Shown: in pieces, positions 50,583 to 59,140 of the stretch
Layout: every line of letters begins with the position of its first letter
How positions within the stretch are numbered: the first letter of the stretch is position 1
NCBI RefSeq assembly: GCF_004000865.1
Contig: NZ_BIMB01000009.1
Span: 1 to 64,000, forward strand
Origin: Paenibacillus elgii NBRC 100335
GTDB taxonomy: Bacteria > Bacillota > Bacilli > Paenibacillales > NBRC-103111
DNA: 64,000 bases
Direction: 5' to 3'
The notes under the pieces: generated by a model
What the model was told of the DNA's origin: nothing
Databases searched by the model: none
Seen by the model: the letters and a program-made list of their open reading frames with translations, nothing else
Position numbers and translations under genes: made by a program

Positions 50583-51362
50583 TTACACTTCCGTTTTACG
50601 GTAAAAAAACGTTTCGGCAGATTCCAATCCGTACTGGGCCGGGCTGAAAATCTGCTCGGTGCTGCCGACGAACAAGATGCCGCCCGGCTTCAACGCATTG
50701 GCAAATTTATGATACAATAAGTGCTTGGCTTCTTCTGTAAAATAGATCATAACATTGCGGCACACGATTAAATCGAATCCGGTATCAAACGTATCGACCA
50801 GCAGGTTTTGCTTTTGAAAGCGGATCGATTTTTTAAGCGAATCCGCAATATGATAAGTCAAATTTTCCTGACGGTAATATTTTTGCAAATATTTGGCCGG
50901 TACATCCCGCACCGAACGGTCCGAATAAATCGCCTTCTTCGCTTTTTCCAAAGCGCCATCATCGATATCGGTCGCGAGCACCACGCTGTCCTGGGCGTTC
51001 AATTCCGCCAAAATCATCGCCAGCGTATAAGGCTCTTCCCCCGTGGAACATGCGGCGCTCCAGCACTTGACCTTGCGCGATTTGCGGAGCATGTCCGGCA
51101 AAAACTTCTGTTCCAGCACTTCCCAACGATTCGGATTGCGCCAAAACTCGGAGACGTTGATCGTCATCCGATCCAAAAACTCGTAAAACAGCTCTTTGTC
51201 CTTCGTCATCGCCTCGAAAAACGAAGCGAACGTCGTATACCCCTTTTTCATCCGCAGCGTAGTCAGACGGCGTTTCATCTGCGCTTCCTTATACTGGGAC
51301 AAGTCGATGGACGTGTAGTCCTTGACTTTCTTGATGAATAACAGGAAATCTTTATCCTCCAT
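50583..51362 (-). CDS. cheR: Chemotaxis protein methyltransferase CheR
   Basis: SAM-dependent methylation of glutamates on chemoreceptors. The 259-residue protein has an N-terminal helical domain (FIKKVKDYTSIDLSQYKEAQMKRRL), NVSEFWRNPNRWEVL, the SAM motif SAACSTGEEPYTLAMIL, VLATDIDDGAL and FDLIVCRNVMIYF. It lies 18 bp after ndk, as in B. subtilis, away from other chemotaxis genes. Confidence 0.96.
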   Translation of the reverse strand: MEDKDFLLFIKKVKDYTSIDLSQYKEAQMKRRLTTLRMKKGYTTFASFFEAMTKDKELFYEFLDRMTINVSEFWRNPNRWEVLEQKFLPDMLRKSRKVKCWSAACSTGEEPYTLAMILAELNAQDSVVLATDIDDGALEKAKKAIYSDRSVRDVPAKYLQKYYRQENLTYHIADSLKKSIRFQKQNLLVDTFDTGFDLIVCRNVMIYFTEEAKHLLYHKFANALKPGGILFVGSTEQIFSPAQYGLESAETFFYRKTEV

Positions 51363-51380
51363 GCCGCCATCCCCGCCTTA

Positions 51381-51824
51381 TCAGATCCAAGTTTGTATCG
51401 CTTTGCTGTAATCGAGCACTTCTTCAGGACCGAAAAAGTTTGCAATTTCCCGCTGGGCGCTTTCCGGAGAATCCGACCCGTGAATCAAGTTCAAATTCGT
51501 ATGAACCGCAAAGTCGCCGCGGATCGTACCGGGCAGCGCTTCCAAAGAATTCGTCTTGCCGATCATCGTCCGGGATAGCGCAATCACTTGATCCCCCTGC
51601 CAAACCATTGCAAATACGGGCCCAGAAGTAATAAATTTGATCAAGTTATCGAAAAACGGCTTGCCCACATGCTCTGCATAATGCCTTTCCGCTTGCTCGC
51701 GGCTGACCTGCACCAGCTTGGCCGCAACCAATTGCAGCCCTTTTTGCTCAAAGCGGCGCACGATCTCCCCAATGAGCCCTCTCTGCACTCCGTCAGGCTT
51801 AACCATCAAAAACGTTTTTTCCAT
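51381..51824 (-). CDS. ndk: Nucleoside diphosphate kinase
   Basis: Balances NTP pools. The 147-residue protein starts [21 protein letters not shown] and has the phosphohistidine in [26 protein letters not shown]. Usual length. Confidence 0.98.
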   Translation of the reverse strand: MEKTFLMVKPDGVQRGLIGEIVRRFEQKGLQLVAAKLVQVSREQAERHYAEHVGKPFFDNLIKFITSGPVFAMVWQGDQVIALSRTMIGKTNSLEALPGTIRGDFAVHTNLNLIHGSDSPESAQREIANFFGPEEVLDYSKAIQTWI

Positions 51825-51905
51825 GTGTTTCTCCTCCTACCACTATAATAAAGTTTATTAGGAGATTGGTTTTGGAGTTAGTTTTAGGCATTCATCATCC
51901 GCATA

Positions 51906-52017
51906 GGGTAAAGATTGTCACGGAAAGTTTACGGCCGCCTTTGAAATCAAGTTGTTACCGCAAGGCAAATTGATGATAACTTGAATTTCAAGAGCGGTGG
52001 AGTGACAATGTTTACCC
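51906..52017. repeat. Long imperfect palindrome between hepT and ndk
   Basis: Outer arms of 16 bp (51906-51921 with 52002-52017, 15 matches) and inner arms of about 18 bp (51940-51957 with 51974-51992, one indel) around a loop of about 15 nt, plus a CCGC/GCGG pair between them. The whole 112-bp unit folds to one long hairpin. No T-run on either side and no gene inside. The rest of the 51825-52065 gap shows no other element. Confidence 0.7.
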
Positions 52018-52065
52018 GATCAGCTTACAGATGAATGCAGTTCTTCACGGTGTCAAACCAAGCTC

Positions 52066-53040
52066 CTAATAAGAACGGTTCCCCACAAAATGAGCAATAC
52101 TGACCAAATCTTTTTTCGCCTGGATATTGGGCAAGCCCTCCAGGGAACGAATCGCTTTATCTATGTATGTCGACGCCATCGCTTCGGCGCGGGAGATTCC
52201 CTCGCTGCGCCGGATCATATTCAAAAACGCGCTGATGTCGGTTTGCCCGTCACAGGCCTCGATACGCGAGATTTCCTCCAGCAGAGCCGGACGAAGCTGC
52301 GGATTCTGAAGCGCAAAGATGACGGGAATCGTAATATTTCCCTGCTTGATGTCGCTGCCCGGCGGCTTGCCGATCTCTTTCTCCGTTCCGCATAAGTCAA
52401 GAAGATCGTCGCGGATTTGGAACGCCATCCCGGTATAATACCCGAAATCGTACAGCCGCTTGGCCGTCTGTTCGGGAGCACCAGCCGCAATCGCTCCCAA
52501 TTGGCAGCTGATTGCAAGCAGCAGCGCCGTCTTGCGCTTAATCCGCAGCATATAGTCGCGGACGGTCTGCCCCGTATGGAAAAAGAAGCGGATTTGTTCC
52601 ATTTCTCCGATCGACATCTCGACCAACGCATTGGACATGATCCGATGGATGGATGGGTCCGGCAATTGGGTGACAATGCTGAGCGCTTTGGCGAAAATAT
52701 AATCCCCGGCGTACATGGCAACCCGGTTATCCCATTTGGAGCGGACCGTCAATTGACCGCGCCGCGTGTTCGCATCGTCGATGACGTCGTCGTGCACAAG
52801 CGAGGCCATGTGAATCAGCTCCAAAGGCACGGCTACGAACTTTACCCGCCCCAGATCATACTGACCGAACTTGGCGCCAAGCAGCACAAATACCGGACGA
52901 ATCCGCTTACCGCCTGCTTTCAGCAAGTGCAGGGAAGCTTCGCGAAGCACCGGATGATCAACATCGATGCTTCGCTCCAGCTCCTTTTCAATCAAATTGA
53001 TATCTTTTTTTAATTTAGCATATAAATCCAACAGTTTCAT
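52066..53040 (-). CDS. hepT: Heptaprenyl diphosphate synthase component II
   Basis: Catalytic subunit making the C35 side chain of menaquinone. The 324-residue trans-prenyltransferase has the first Asp-rich motif LVHDDVIDDANTRRG and the second QIRDDLLDLCG, and GKRIRPVFVLL. ATG overlaps the mqnA stop by 4 nt. Partner HepS is encoded at the other end of the operon. Confidence 0.95.
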   Translation of the reverse strand: MKLLDLYAKLKKDINLIEKELERSIDVDHPVLREASLHLLKAGGKRIRPVFVLLGAKFGQYDLGRVKFVAVPLELIHMASLVHDDVIDDANTRRGQLTVRSKWDNRVAMYAGDYIFAKALSIVTQLPDPSIHRIMSNALVEMSIGEMEQIRFFFHTGQTVRDYMLRIKRKTALLLAISCQLGAIAAGAPEQTAKRLYDFGYYTGMAFQIRDDLLDLCGTEKEIGKPPGSDIKQGNITIPVIFALQNPQLRPALLEEISRIEACDGQTDISAFLNMIRRSEGISRAEAMASTYIDKAIRSLEGLPNIQAKKDLVSIAHFVGNRSY

Positions 53041-53900
53041 TCCGTCACCCGTACTACAGAATTATCTTTCCATATTTGCAGAGGAACGTTCCGCTTCAGA
53101 AAACCGAGCTCTGCGGCATACTGATAATATAACGAGAGCCCTTCCCATTGCTTCGGACCGAATTCGTAGCACAATTCGGAGAAATAACGCTGCCAATAGG
53201 CCTCCGTCCCGCCAATCAGCTTTTGCGCGTCACGAACCAATGCTGCCGGATCGGCAAGCGACTTGCTCTTGCTCTCGAGAAAGGCCTCATAGATACGGCT
53301 GACAAGCGCCGGGTACTGCTCCACGGTTTGCTTCCGGATCGTGCAGACAGCAAACGTCATCCACTGTCCGGTTAAGCGGGTCCATTCCGTAGCGAGATCG
53401 GTAACGAGATATCCGTTCTTTTCCCAGCTTGCCCGAATCGCATGATCGCCAATCAACAGCGCGGCATCTGCGTTCTTCATCATCGGTTCAAGCTCCGGAG
53501 CCGCGTACTCGTACTCGGGGTGAAGCCCGTAAAACTTGGTTAAAATAATTTTTAGCAAATTGATCGAGGTGGCGGAAGTCGTCGGCAGCGCAATCTTGGC
53601 GTCTCCTAGTTCCTCCAATGGTTTTCTGTGAAACAGAAGAATGGAATTGACCTGTCCGAAAGCGCTGACCGACATGTCAGGAAAAACTAAATACTCGTCG
53701 AAATTTTCTCCATACGCAAATGACGAAATGGCTCCGATATCGATTCGTCCTTCGGCCATGGCGCGGTTCAACCCCGACGGAACCTGTTGAGTTACCTCCA
53801 GATCGCTGCCGAAGGAAGAGAAAGGAAAGTAATAGAAGAGCGGCCACACATTGGTGAAGTCGATACGGCCGATGCGTACGGACGCCTGGTTGTTAGTCAT
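53037..53900 (-). CDS. mqnA: Chorismate dehydratase of the futalosine menaquinone pathway
   Basis: Converts chorismate to 3-[(1-carboxyvinyl)oxy]benzoate, first step of the futalosine route. A 287-residue periplasmic-binding-protein-like fold: starts with VRIGRIDFTNVWPLFYY, has PSGLNRAMAEGRIDIGAISSFAY, LPTTSATSINLLKIIL, and ALLIGDHAIR. ATG 53900 overlaps the ubiX stop by 8 nt. mqnB, mqnC and mqnD are not in the window. Confidence 0.92.
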   Translation of the reverse strand: MTNNQASVRIGRIDFTNVWPLFYYFPFSSFGSDLEVTQQVPSGLNRAMAEGRIDIGAISSFAYGENFDEYLVFPDMSVSAFGQVNSILLFHRKPLEELGDAKIALPTTSATSINLLKIILTKFYGLHPEYEYAAPELEPMMKNADAALLIGDHAIRASWEKNGYLVTDLATEWTRLTGQWMTFAVCTIRKQTVEQYPALVSRIYEAFLESKSKSLADPAALVRDAQKLIGGTEAYWQRYFSELCYEFGPKQWEGLSLYYQYAAELGFLKRNVPLQIWKDNSVVRVTE

Positions 53901-54498
53901 TTGGCATACCCCATCTTTTATACAATTGATGTTCGATCTCCATGCAGTCCAATATTTTCCCAACTATAAAATCGATCATATCGTCTAATGTCTGCGGACC
54001 TTGATAAAACGCCGGCATCGCCGGCAGGATACGTACACCAAGCCTTGCCAGCTTCAGCATGTTTTCGAGATGAATCGCATGCAGCGGCGTTTCCCGCGGC
54101 ACAACAATCAGCTTGCGCCCTTCCTTCAGCATCACGTCCGCGGTTCGCTCAAGCAGGTTGTCCGATGCGCCGTTCGCGATGCCGGACAGGGTGCCCATCG
54201 AGCACGGCACGACCACCATCCCCTGCGTCCGGAACGAGCCGCTGGCCGTCTTCGCTCCGATGTCCTGCACAGGCACGTATTCGAGCTTTCCTGGCCAGTT
54301 GTCGGATTCGAAGTGCTGACGAACGCTTTCCTGCCGCTTCGAGGCGTCCCAGCCGAGCTCTTCCTTCAGCACGCGCCAGCCTGCATCTGTTACGATCAGA
54401 TGAACGTCTTCCCCTGCCGACAGCAAAAAGCGGCAAAGCCGCACGCCGTAAGCTGCGCCGCTCGCCCCGGTAATGCCGATTACCCACGGTCTTTTCAC
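53893..54498 (-). CDS. ubiX: UbiX-type flavin prenyltransferase
   Basis: Makes prenylated FMN, the cofactor of UbiD-type decarboxylases. The 201-residue protein starts WVIGITGASGAAYGVRLCRFL and has VVVPCSMGTLSGIANGASDNL, VVPRETPLHAIHLENM and LPAMPAFY. GTG start overlapping the mqnP stop (GTGA). In the futalosine route it supports the decarboxylation of the naphthoate ring; the UbiD partner is elsewhere. Confidence 0.93.
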   Translation of the reverse strand: MKRPWVIGITGASGAAYGVRLCRFLLSAGEDVHLIVTDAGWRVLKEELGWDASKRQESVRQHFESDNWPGKLEYVPVQDIGAKTASGSFRTQGMVVVPCSMGTLSGIANGASDNLLERTADVMLKEGRKLIVVPRETPLHAIHLENMLKLARLGVRILPAMPAFYQGPQTLDDMIDFIVGKILDCMEIEHQLYKRWGMPND

Positions 54499-55370
54499 CC
54501 GCTAAACACCACCAAGTCGATCAAGGTGAACACGAACAGCGAGATGCTAAGCGTACTGTTCATCGTAAAGAAGGCCGTGTTCAATTTGGTAAGGTCCGTC
54601 GGCTTTACAATCAGATGCTCATACATCAGCAGAGCGTAGGAGACAAGCACCCCGGCCAAGTAGACCCAGCTCAAATCCGTTAAAAAAAACAGGCTGATCA
54701 AACCTGCCGCAGTGACGATATGAAACCAGCGAGCGATGAGCAGCGCCTTAGGAATGCCGAACCGGGCCGGTATCGAATGCAGCCCTTCTTCCCTGTCAAA
54801 TTCAACGTCCTGCGTCGCATAGATGGTATCGAAGCCGGCCAGCCAAAAAACGATGGCTACGTAAAACACGAGCGCCGCCAGCGAAAATTCTCCCGTCACG
54901 GCGATCCAGCCACCCAGCGGCGCGAGCGCGACCGTCATTCCCAGAATCAAGTGGCATGTCCAAGTGAAGCGTTTCGTGTAAGAATAGAACACCAGAAAAA
55001 ATACGGCAACCGGCAGCAGCTTCATCGCGAGCGGGCTTAAATGATAGGCTGCCCAGAATAAGCATACGAACGAAATAATAATAAAGATGATGGCTTCTTT
55101 CGAAGAGATCAAGCCGGCCGGTATCGCCCGCATCGCCGTCCGCGGATTTTTGGCATCGAACACTTTGTCGATGACCCGATTCAGCCCCATGGCTGCGCTC
55201 CGCGCCCCGATCATTGCCAGCAGAATCCAGCCGATCTGCCCCCATGACGGAAGATGGTTAAAGCTTACCACCGAACCGAGGAGCGCTCCCATGAAAGCAA
55301 ATGGAAGCGCGAAGAGCGTATGCTCGATTTTGATCATTTCTAAAAAGATTTTGGTCTTTCTCCATGCCAT
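54495..55370 (-). CDS. mqnP: UbiA-family prenyltransferase, MqnP type
   Basis: Integral membrane aromatic prenyltransferase of 291 residues with about nine helices. Asp-rich motifs NRVIDKVFDAKNPRTAMRA and DVEFDREEGLHSIPARFG bind Mg-diphosphate. Its neighbours (mqnA, ubiX, hepS/hepT) point to prenylation of the futalosine-route naphthoate. Start taken at ATG 55370 (MAWRKTKIF) behind AAGGGAG; earlier ATGs overlap menG. Could formally be a 4-hydroxybenzoate prenyltransferase; context argues against it. Confidence 0.88.
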   Translation of the reverse strand: MAWRKTKIFLEMIKIEHTLFALPFAFMGALLGSVVSFNHLPSWGQIGWILLAMIGARSAAMGLNRVIDKVFDAKNPRTAMRAIPAGLISSKEAIIFIIISFVCLFWAAYHLSPLAMKLLPVAVFFLVFYSYTKRFTWTCHLILGMTVALAPLGGWIAVTGEFSLAALVFYVAIVFWLAGFDTIYATQDVEFDREEGLHSIPARFGIPKALLIARWFHIVTAAGLISLFFLTDLSWVYLAGVLVSYALLMYEHLIVKPTDLTKLNTAFFTMNSTLSISLFVFTLIDLVVFSG

Positions 55371-55374
55371 GTTG

Positions 55375-56115
55375 TCAGACATCTCCCTTAGATCCATTTG
55401 CCGCTTGCGGCTTAATGCCGATGTGAAGCGCCGCGATCCCGCCGGTTAGTGGGTAAGCCTCGACGCGGGTCAAACCGGTCTTTCGGAAAATGTCGGCGAG
55501 CTCCTTATGATCCGGGAAGTTCTTAAGCGATTCCGGCAGCCATTTGTACTGTTCATACCGTTTGACGATCAGTTTGCCAAGCAGCGGCAGAACCTTTTGA
55601 AAATAAAAAAAGTAAATCGCCTTAAACGGCTTCCAGGTCGGTTTGGACAGCTCCAACGAAACGACCATTCCCCCGGGCTTCACCACCCGCTGCATTTCTT
55701 CGATGACTTTGACCAGATCAGGCACATTGCGAAGCGCAAAGCCGATCGTCGCGTAATCGAACGAATTATCCTCGAACGGCAGCGCCATGGCGTTGCCTTG
55801 CACAAGCTTGATCTGCTCGTCCATTCCGAGCCGCTTGACTTTTTCCTCGCCTACATCCAGCATGTTTTGGCTGAAGTCAAGGCCTACGATCTTACCGGCG
55901 CCGCTCGCTTTAGCGAGACTGATCGTCCAATCACCGGTGCCGCAGCACAGGTCGATCGCCGTTGCTCCCGGCTTCACATCCATTTTCTTCATCGTAAAGT
56001 TTCTCCAGGCTTTATGCCGGCGGAAACTCAAAATGTCGTTCATCAAGTCGTACTTCGGCGCGATGCTTTCGAAGACGGAGTGAACGAACTGTTCCTTGGT
56101 CGATTTCATTTCCAT
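55375..56115 (-). CDS. menG: Demethylmenaquinone methyltransferase
   Basis: SAM-dependent last step of menaquinone synthesis (UbiE/MenG family). The 246-residue protein has TAIDLCCGTGDWTISLA (SAM motif I), GLDFSQNMLDVG, YATIGFALRNVPD and KPGGMVVSLELSKP. ATG 56115 behind GAGGTGA. The stop overlaps the region just before mqnP. Confidence 0.95.
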   Translation of the reverse strand: MEMKSTKEQFVHSVFESIAPKYDLMNDILSFRRHKAWRNFTMKKMDVKPGATAIDLCCGTGDWTISLAKASGAGKIVGLDFSQNMLDVGEEKVKRLGMDEQIKLVQGNAMALPFEDNSFDYATIGFALRNVPDLVKVIEEMQRVVKPGGMVVSLELSKPTWKPFKAIYFFYFQKVLPLLGKLIVKRYEQYKWLPESLKNFPDHKELADIFRKTGLTRVEAYPLTGGIAALHIGIKPQAANGSKGDV

Positions 56116-56125
56116 AAGTGTCACC

Positions 56126-56989
56126 TCAAACTTCTTGAGTCGCCCGCGGGGCCGATAAATACCGGCGGAACGGTTCGCCGATTGACAGCAGTTCTTTGCC
56201 TAATTTCTCCGGCTCGAACGACTGCAGCTTGTCTTGAAGCTCCTTCATGCAGGTATCGAGCATTTGGTGCAGCTGCGGCGTTACCTTGTACTTCAGCCAT
56301 AACGGGCGCCATTTTGCCGGGTCCGGCTCTTCGCTTTGCAGCAGCTTCTTTTCTTCCCGTGTGGCTTGCTGCAGAACATGCCAAAAGCCCCAGCTATCCC
56401 GATGCGGCTGAGACGACTCGGACCGGTCGATTTCCTGAAGCAGCACCTCGCAGCGGGTAAACAGGCGAAGTACCTCGGGCCACACGACGTAAAAACGCTC
56501 CTCGAGCAGATTGGCGAAGGAAAGAAACAATTGCGTCTTCACCTCGACCGACTGCCCAATGTATTCATCCGCCGTAAGCTTCAACTGCTTCATCTTGAGG
56601 TACAGGTTCATTTTGAGGCGGTTGGCTTCGCATATCGCTGCGGACAGTATTCCGATCAAATCAATATGTCCGGAATGAGACAGCAGGTAGTAAAAGCGGC
56701 TGCTGAAGTAGTCTCCCGCAAGCACCTTGAGCTGCCGGGAGCGGGCGGATTTCTGCTCCTTGGCATCGTTGGTTATGCTGACCATATCATGCGTATCCAA
56801 ACCAAGCTGTACGAGGGACGTCACAAGCGTGTAAAGCTCGCTGTAGCCGGCCAATGTGCTGTGCTTATTTAAAAAAGCATACAGAAGCCGGGTGCGGAAT
56901 TCGGGAAAGAGCGGCAGATCCGTATGCTTTTGAATCATGTCATGCTCTGTGTATTTCTTGGCCATCTCCGGAATCCGATAAGTGTTCAT
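56126..56989 (-). CDS. hepS: Heptaprenyl diphosphate synthase component I
   Basis: Small non-catalytic subunit that sets the chain length with HepT. A 287-residue helical protein; typical DYFSSRFYYLLSHSGHIDLIGILSAAICEAN is recognisable. SD GGAGGC. First gene of the menaquinone operon, 10 bp before menG. Confidence 0.9.
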   Translation of the reverse strand: MNTYRIPEMAKKYTEHDMIQKHTDLPLFPEFRTRLLYAFLNKHSTLAGYSELYTLVTSLVQLGLDTHDMVSITNDAKEQKSARSRQLKVLAGDYFSSRFYYLLSHSGHIDLIGILSAAICEANRLKMNLYLKMKQLKLTADEYIGQSVEVKTQLFLSFANLLEERFYVVWPEVLRLFTRCEVLLQEIDRSESSQPHRDSWGFWHVLQQATREEKKLLQSEEPDPAKWRPLWLKYKVTPQLHQMLDTCMKELQDKLQSFEPEKLGKELLSIGEPFRRYLSAPRATQEV

Positions 56990-57040
56990 ATGTAAGCCTC
57001 CGAACCGATAAGAAAAATCTCTTCACTCGCAATCTAAACT

Positions 57041-57068
57041 ATTATAGCATAATCGAATTATTTTCGCA
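57041..57068 (-). promoter_or_regulatory. Promoter of the hepS-menG-mqnP-ubiX-mqnA-hepT operon
   Basis: TGCGAA (57063-57068), 16-bp spacer, extended -10 TGCTATAAT (57041-57049, core 57041-57046); about 50 bp upstream of hepS. Confidence 0.65.
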
Positions 57069-57078
57069 TGTACCCGGA

Positions 57079-57600
57079 TCAGCTTTTCGGAGTAAAACGC
57101 TCCTGCCATTTCGAGGTATACGTCATCCGAAAGCGGGTATCCAAATACTGCTGCAGCTCTTCCGCGTTTTTGGAGCGTAGTCCCGGTTCGTTCGGAAGCC
57201 ATTTATCCCGCCTTGCGTCTACCGCTGCCAAGGGCTGGGGATTCCCCTCCCGGTCCCCGGAGGCATCCAGCACGCGGACCAATACCTGATTGATATTCGT
57301 AGACGAAGCGAACATCACCGTAGGCACTTCGTACATATCGCTGAGCATGTCGGATTTGTCGCTCGTTTTTACGGCCAGCAAATCGATCGACACAATGGCA
57401 TGATTTACCTCCACCCGGCGAATTCTTAAATGAAGCTGCATCCTCGATACAACGTCGACAATATTGTTCTCGGACACGGGATGCGCTTTAACGCTTCGAA
57501 ACACGCTAAGGCTCTCATCCAGCTGTGACAAATAAGACAAAGCCGACGCTACCGCTATCGATAAGGCTGTAATGATCAACAAACGGGGAGCCCATTTCAT
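57079..57600 (-). CDS. Membrane-anchored hypothetical protein, 173 residues
   Basis: Not recognised. ATG 57600 (MKWAPRLLIITALSIAVASA) follows AAAGGAGG at 12 nt; an in-frame TTG further upstream lies inside a terminator region. One N-terminal transmembrane helix, then an extracytoplasmic domain with VSRMQLHLRIRRVEVNHAIVSIDLLAVKTSDKSD and a C-terminal helix-rich part. It lies between mtrB and the menaquinone promoter; nothing in the sequence links it to either. Confidence 0.65.
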   Translation of the reverse strand: MKWAPRLLIITALSIAVASALSYLSQLDESLSVFRSVKAHPVSENNIVDVVSRMQLHLRIRRVEVNHAIVSIDLLAVKTSDKSDMLSDMYEVPTVMFASSTNINQVLVRVLDASGDREGNPQPLAAVDARRDKWLPNEPGLRSKNAEELQQYLDTRFRMTYTSKWQERFTPKS

Positions 57601-57671
57601 CCCGAACCGCTTCCTCCTTTTGACGGGGTCCGAATGCTTGGCTGATGCCCTGTCTGTTACATTGTACAACG

Positions 57672-57693
57672 AAAAAAAGCAGGCTATGCCTGC
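57672..57693 (-). terminator. Terminator of mtrB
   Basis: GCAGGC/GCCTGC stem (57679-57684 with 57688-57693), loop TAT, seven T on the minus strand. Confidence 0.85.
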
Positions 57694-57707
57694 CGTTACC
57701 CGAAAAA

Positions 57708-57929
57708 TTATTCCTCCGTATCGATTAGGCCGAATTTCGTGGCTACAACCGCTTTCCCACGGATTTTGATAGCTGATGTATGTTCAGTAAATTGAGCGAT
57801 CATAATCTCGCCTTTATCCAACTTTTCCGTGTGGTGAAACCGGGTATCCTGCCCTCTTGTCAATCCGATGACCTGTACTCCATTTTCCTTGGCTTTTACC
57901 ACAAAGTATTCACTCTGATTCGTTTCCAT
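57708..57929 (-). CDS. mtrB: trp RNA-binding attenuation protein (TRAP)
   Basis: 73 residues, forming an 11-mer ring that binds tryptophan and GAG/UAG-repeat RNA. Conserved residues are visible: [35 protein letters not shown] (the Lys/Arg of KIRG contact RNA). The ATG follows AGGGGGA. In Bacillus it is preceded by folE (mtrA); here a PAP2 gene precedes it. Its target is the trp leader at 47361-47445. Confidence 0.97.
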   Translation of the reverse strand: METNQSEYFVVKAKENGVQVIGLTRGQDTRFHHTEKLDKGEIMIAQFTEHTSAIKIRGKAVVATKFGLIDTEE

Positions 57930-57966
57930 TCTTATTCCCCCTGGGCTAATCTGTCCAATTACCTTT

Positions 57967-57995
57967 ATCATGCAGAAAAATACTCGTGCTGTCAA
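57967..57995 (-). promoter_or_regulatory. Promoter of mtrB
   Basis: TTGACA (57990-57995), 17-bp spacer, CATGAT (57967-57972), about 40 bp upstream of the start and just after the PAP2 terminator. Confidence 0.65.
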
Positions 57996-57999
57996 CTCA

Positions 58000-58026
58000 A
58001 TAGAAAAGCCGCCCTCTTAGGCGGCT
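58000..58026 (-). terminator. Terminator of the PAP2 gene
   Basis: GCCGCC/GGCGGC stem (58008-58013 with 58020-58025) containing the stop codon, followed by TTTTC on the minus strand. Confidence 0.8.
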
Positions 58027-58943
58027 ACCGTTTTCTCTGGTGCGTAAGCTTGATCTTTTTTATTGTAGAACCCTTTGAAGCGGCTCGGTACGAGCTTGGA
58101 AGCCAAATAGACGATCAAATCGGAAAGCTTAACGACACCGTAAGCAAACAGCATGCCCGCAATGACGTCGAGCACCCAGTGAATCTGCAAATACATCGTC
58201 GAGAAAATAATCGCGGAGCAATACGTAACCATCATGTATTTGAAGATGCGGTCTTTCTCTCGGAGCGCCAGCAGCAGCATGGCGAACGAAATCGACGTAT
58301 GCATGCTCGGAAAGCAGTTCATGACATTGACCAGCATATCGTTTTCCGTGGCAAATTTGCGAGCGAGCAAATCAGGCTGCCCTTTTACCCACCATACCTC
58401 GCGAAGCAAAATCAGGTTGTAAAACGGCAGGATCAGCGGAAACTGCATCAAATGTCCGGATAAGGCGTAGGACATCATCTTTTTTACGCTCTTGGTCCAG
58501 TAGCTTCGGACAATGCAAATCCAGAGCGAGAGCACGAAGCCGTAGTTGTAGATCCAAGCCATGATCTGGTCGGCCACCGGGTGATTGATCGCCCGGGCCC
58601 ATGCGGCATCGTTGAGGGGGATGCTTCTCATCATGTCATCCCATTGCCATACATGACGATTGTTTTCGAACATCCAATTGGCGATTTTCCACCATACTCC
58701 GCTGCCGGAGCCATAGAAGTAATAAAATACGCCAAGAAGTGGGATACCTACCACAAAAAAACGTTTCCAATCGACGTCAATCTGATCTTTTCGGACGCCC
58801 ATCAGACATATTAAAAGCAAGACCCAGCATTCCAAGCTCCAATTCCCGACCACGCCGATACGCCATACCAAAAAGATCGATGCCAGTATGCCGTACATCG
58901 TCCAATCGTTTGCGTTCGACCATCGTCTAAGTTTCTCTGACAT
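58017..58943 (-). CDS. PAP2-superfamily membrane phosphatase/transferase (AUR1-like)
   Basis: A 308-residue integral membrane protein with about six helices. PAP2 active-site motifs FPSMHTS (C2-type histidine) and HWVLDVIAG (C3 histidine and aspartate) are intact. The PSMH variant is typical of the AUR1/inositol-phosphorylceramide-synthase-like subgroup, so it could be a lipid phosphatase or phosphotransferase. Substrate not deducible. It lies between hprK and mtrB with its own terminator. Confidence 0.85.
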   Translation of the reverse strand: MSEKLRRWSNANDWTMYGILASIFLVWRIGVVGNWSLECWVLLLICLMGVRKDQIDVDWKRFFVVGIPLLGVFYYFYGSGSGVWWKIANWMFENNRHVWQWDDMMRSIPLNDAAWARAINHPVADQIMAWIYNYGFVLSLWICIVRSYWTKSVKKMMSYALSGHLMQFPLILPFYNLILLREVWWVKGQPDLLARKFATENDMLVNVMNCFPSMHTSISFAMLLLALREKDRIFKYMMVTYCSAIIFSTMYLQIHWVLDVIAGMLFAYGVVKLSDLIVYLASKLVPSRFKGFYNKKDQAYAPEKTVAA

Positions 58944-59081
58944 TTTCGGTAACTCCCCCTAAATACTGTACCTAAACCGCTTATCGCATTCTCATTTCGT
59001 GAAATAAGGTCAACTAAGTATAACAAAAAAACAATGGTTTTGCTTCATAATTTTTTTACATTTAAGAAAAGCTTCAGAATT

Positions 59082-59107
59082 AAAAAACACGGGCAAATGT
59101 CCCGTGT
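59082..59107 (-). terminator. Terminator of the HPr kinase gene
   Basis: ACACGGG/CCCGTGT stem (59087-59093 with 59101-59107), seven-base loop, six T on the minus strand. Confidence 0.9.
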
Positions 59108-59140
59108 CGCTTGTGCTTCGCAAAGAATTGCCGGACGCTT

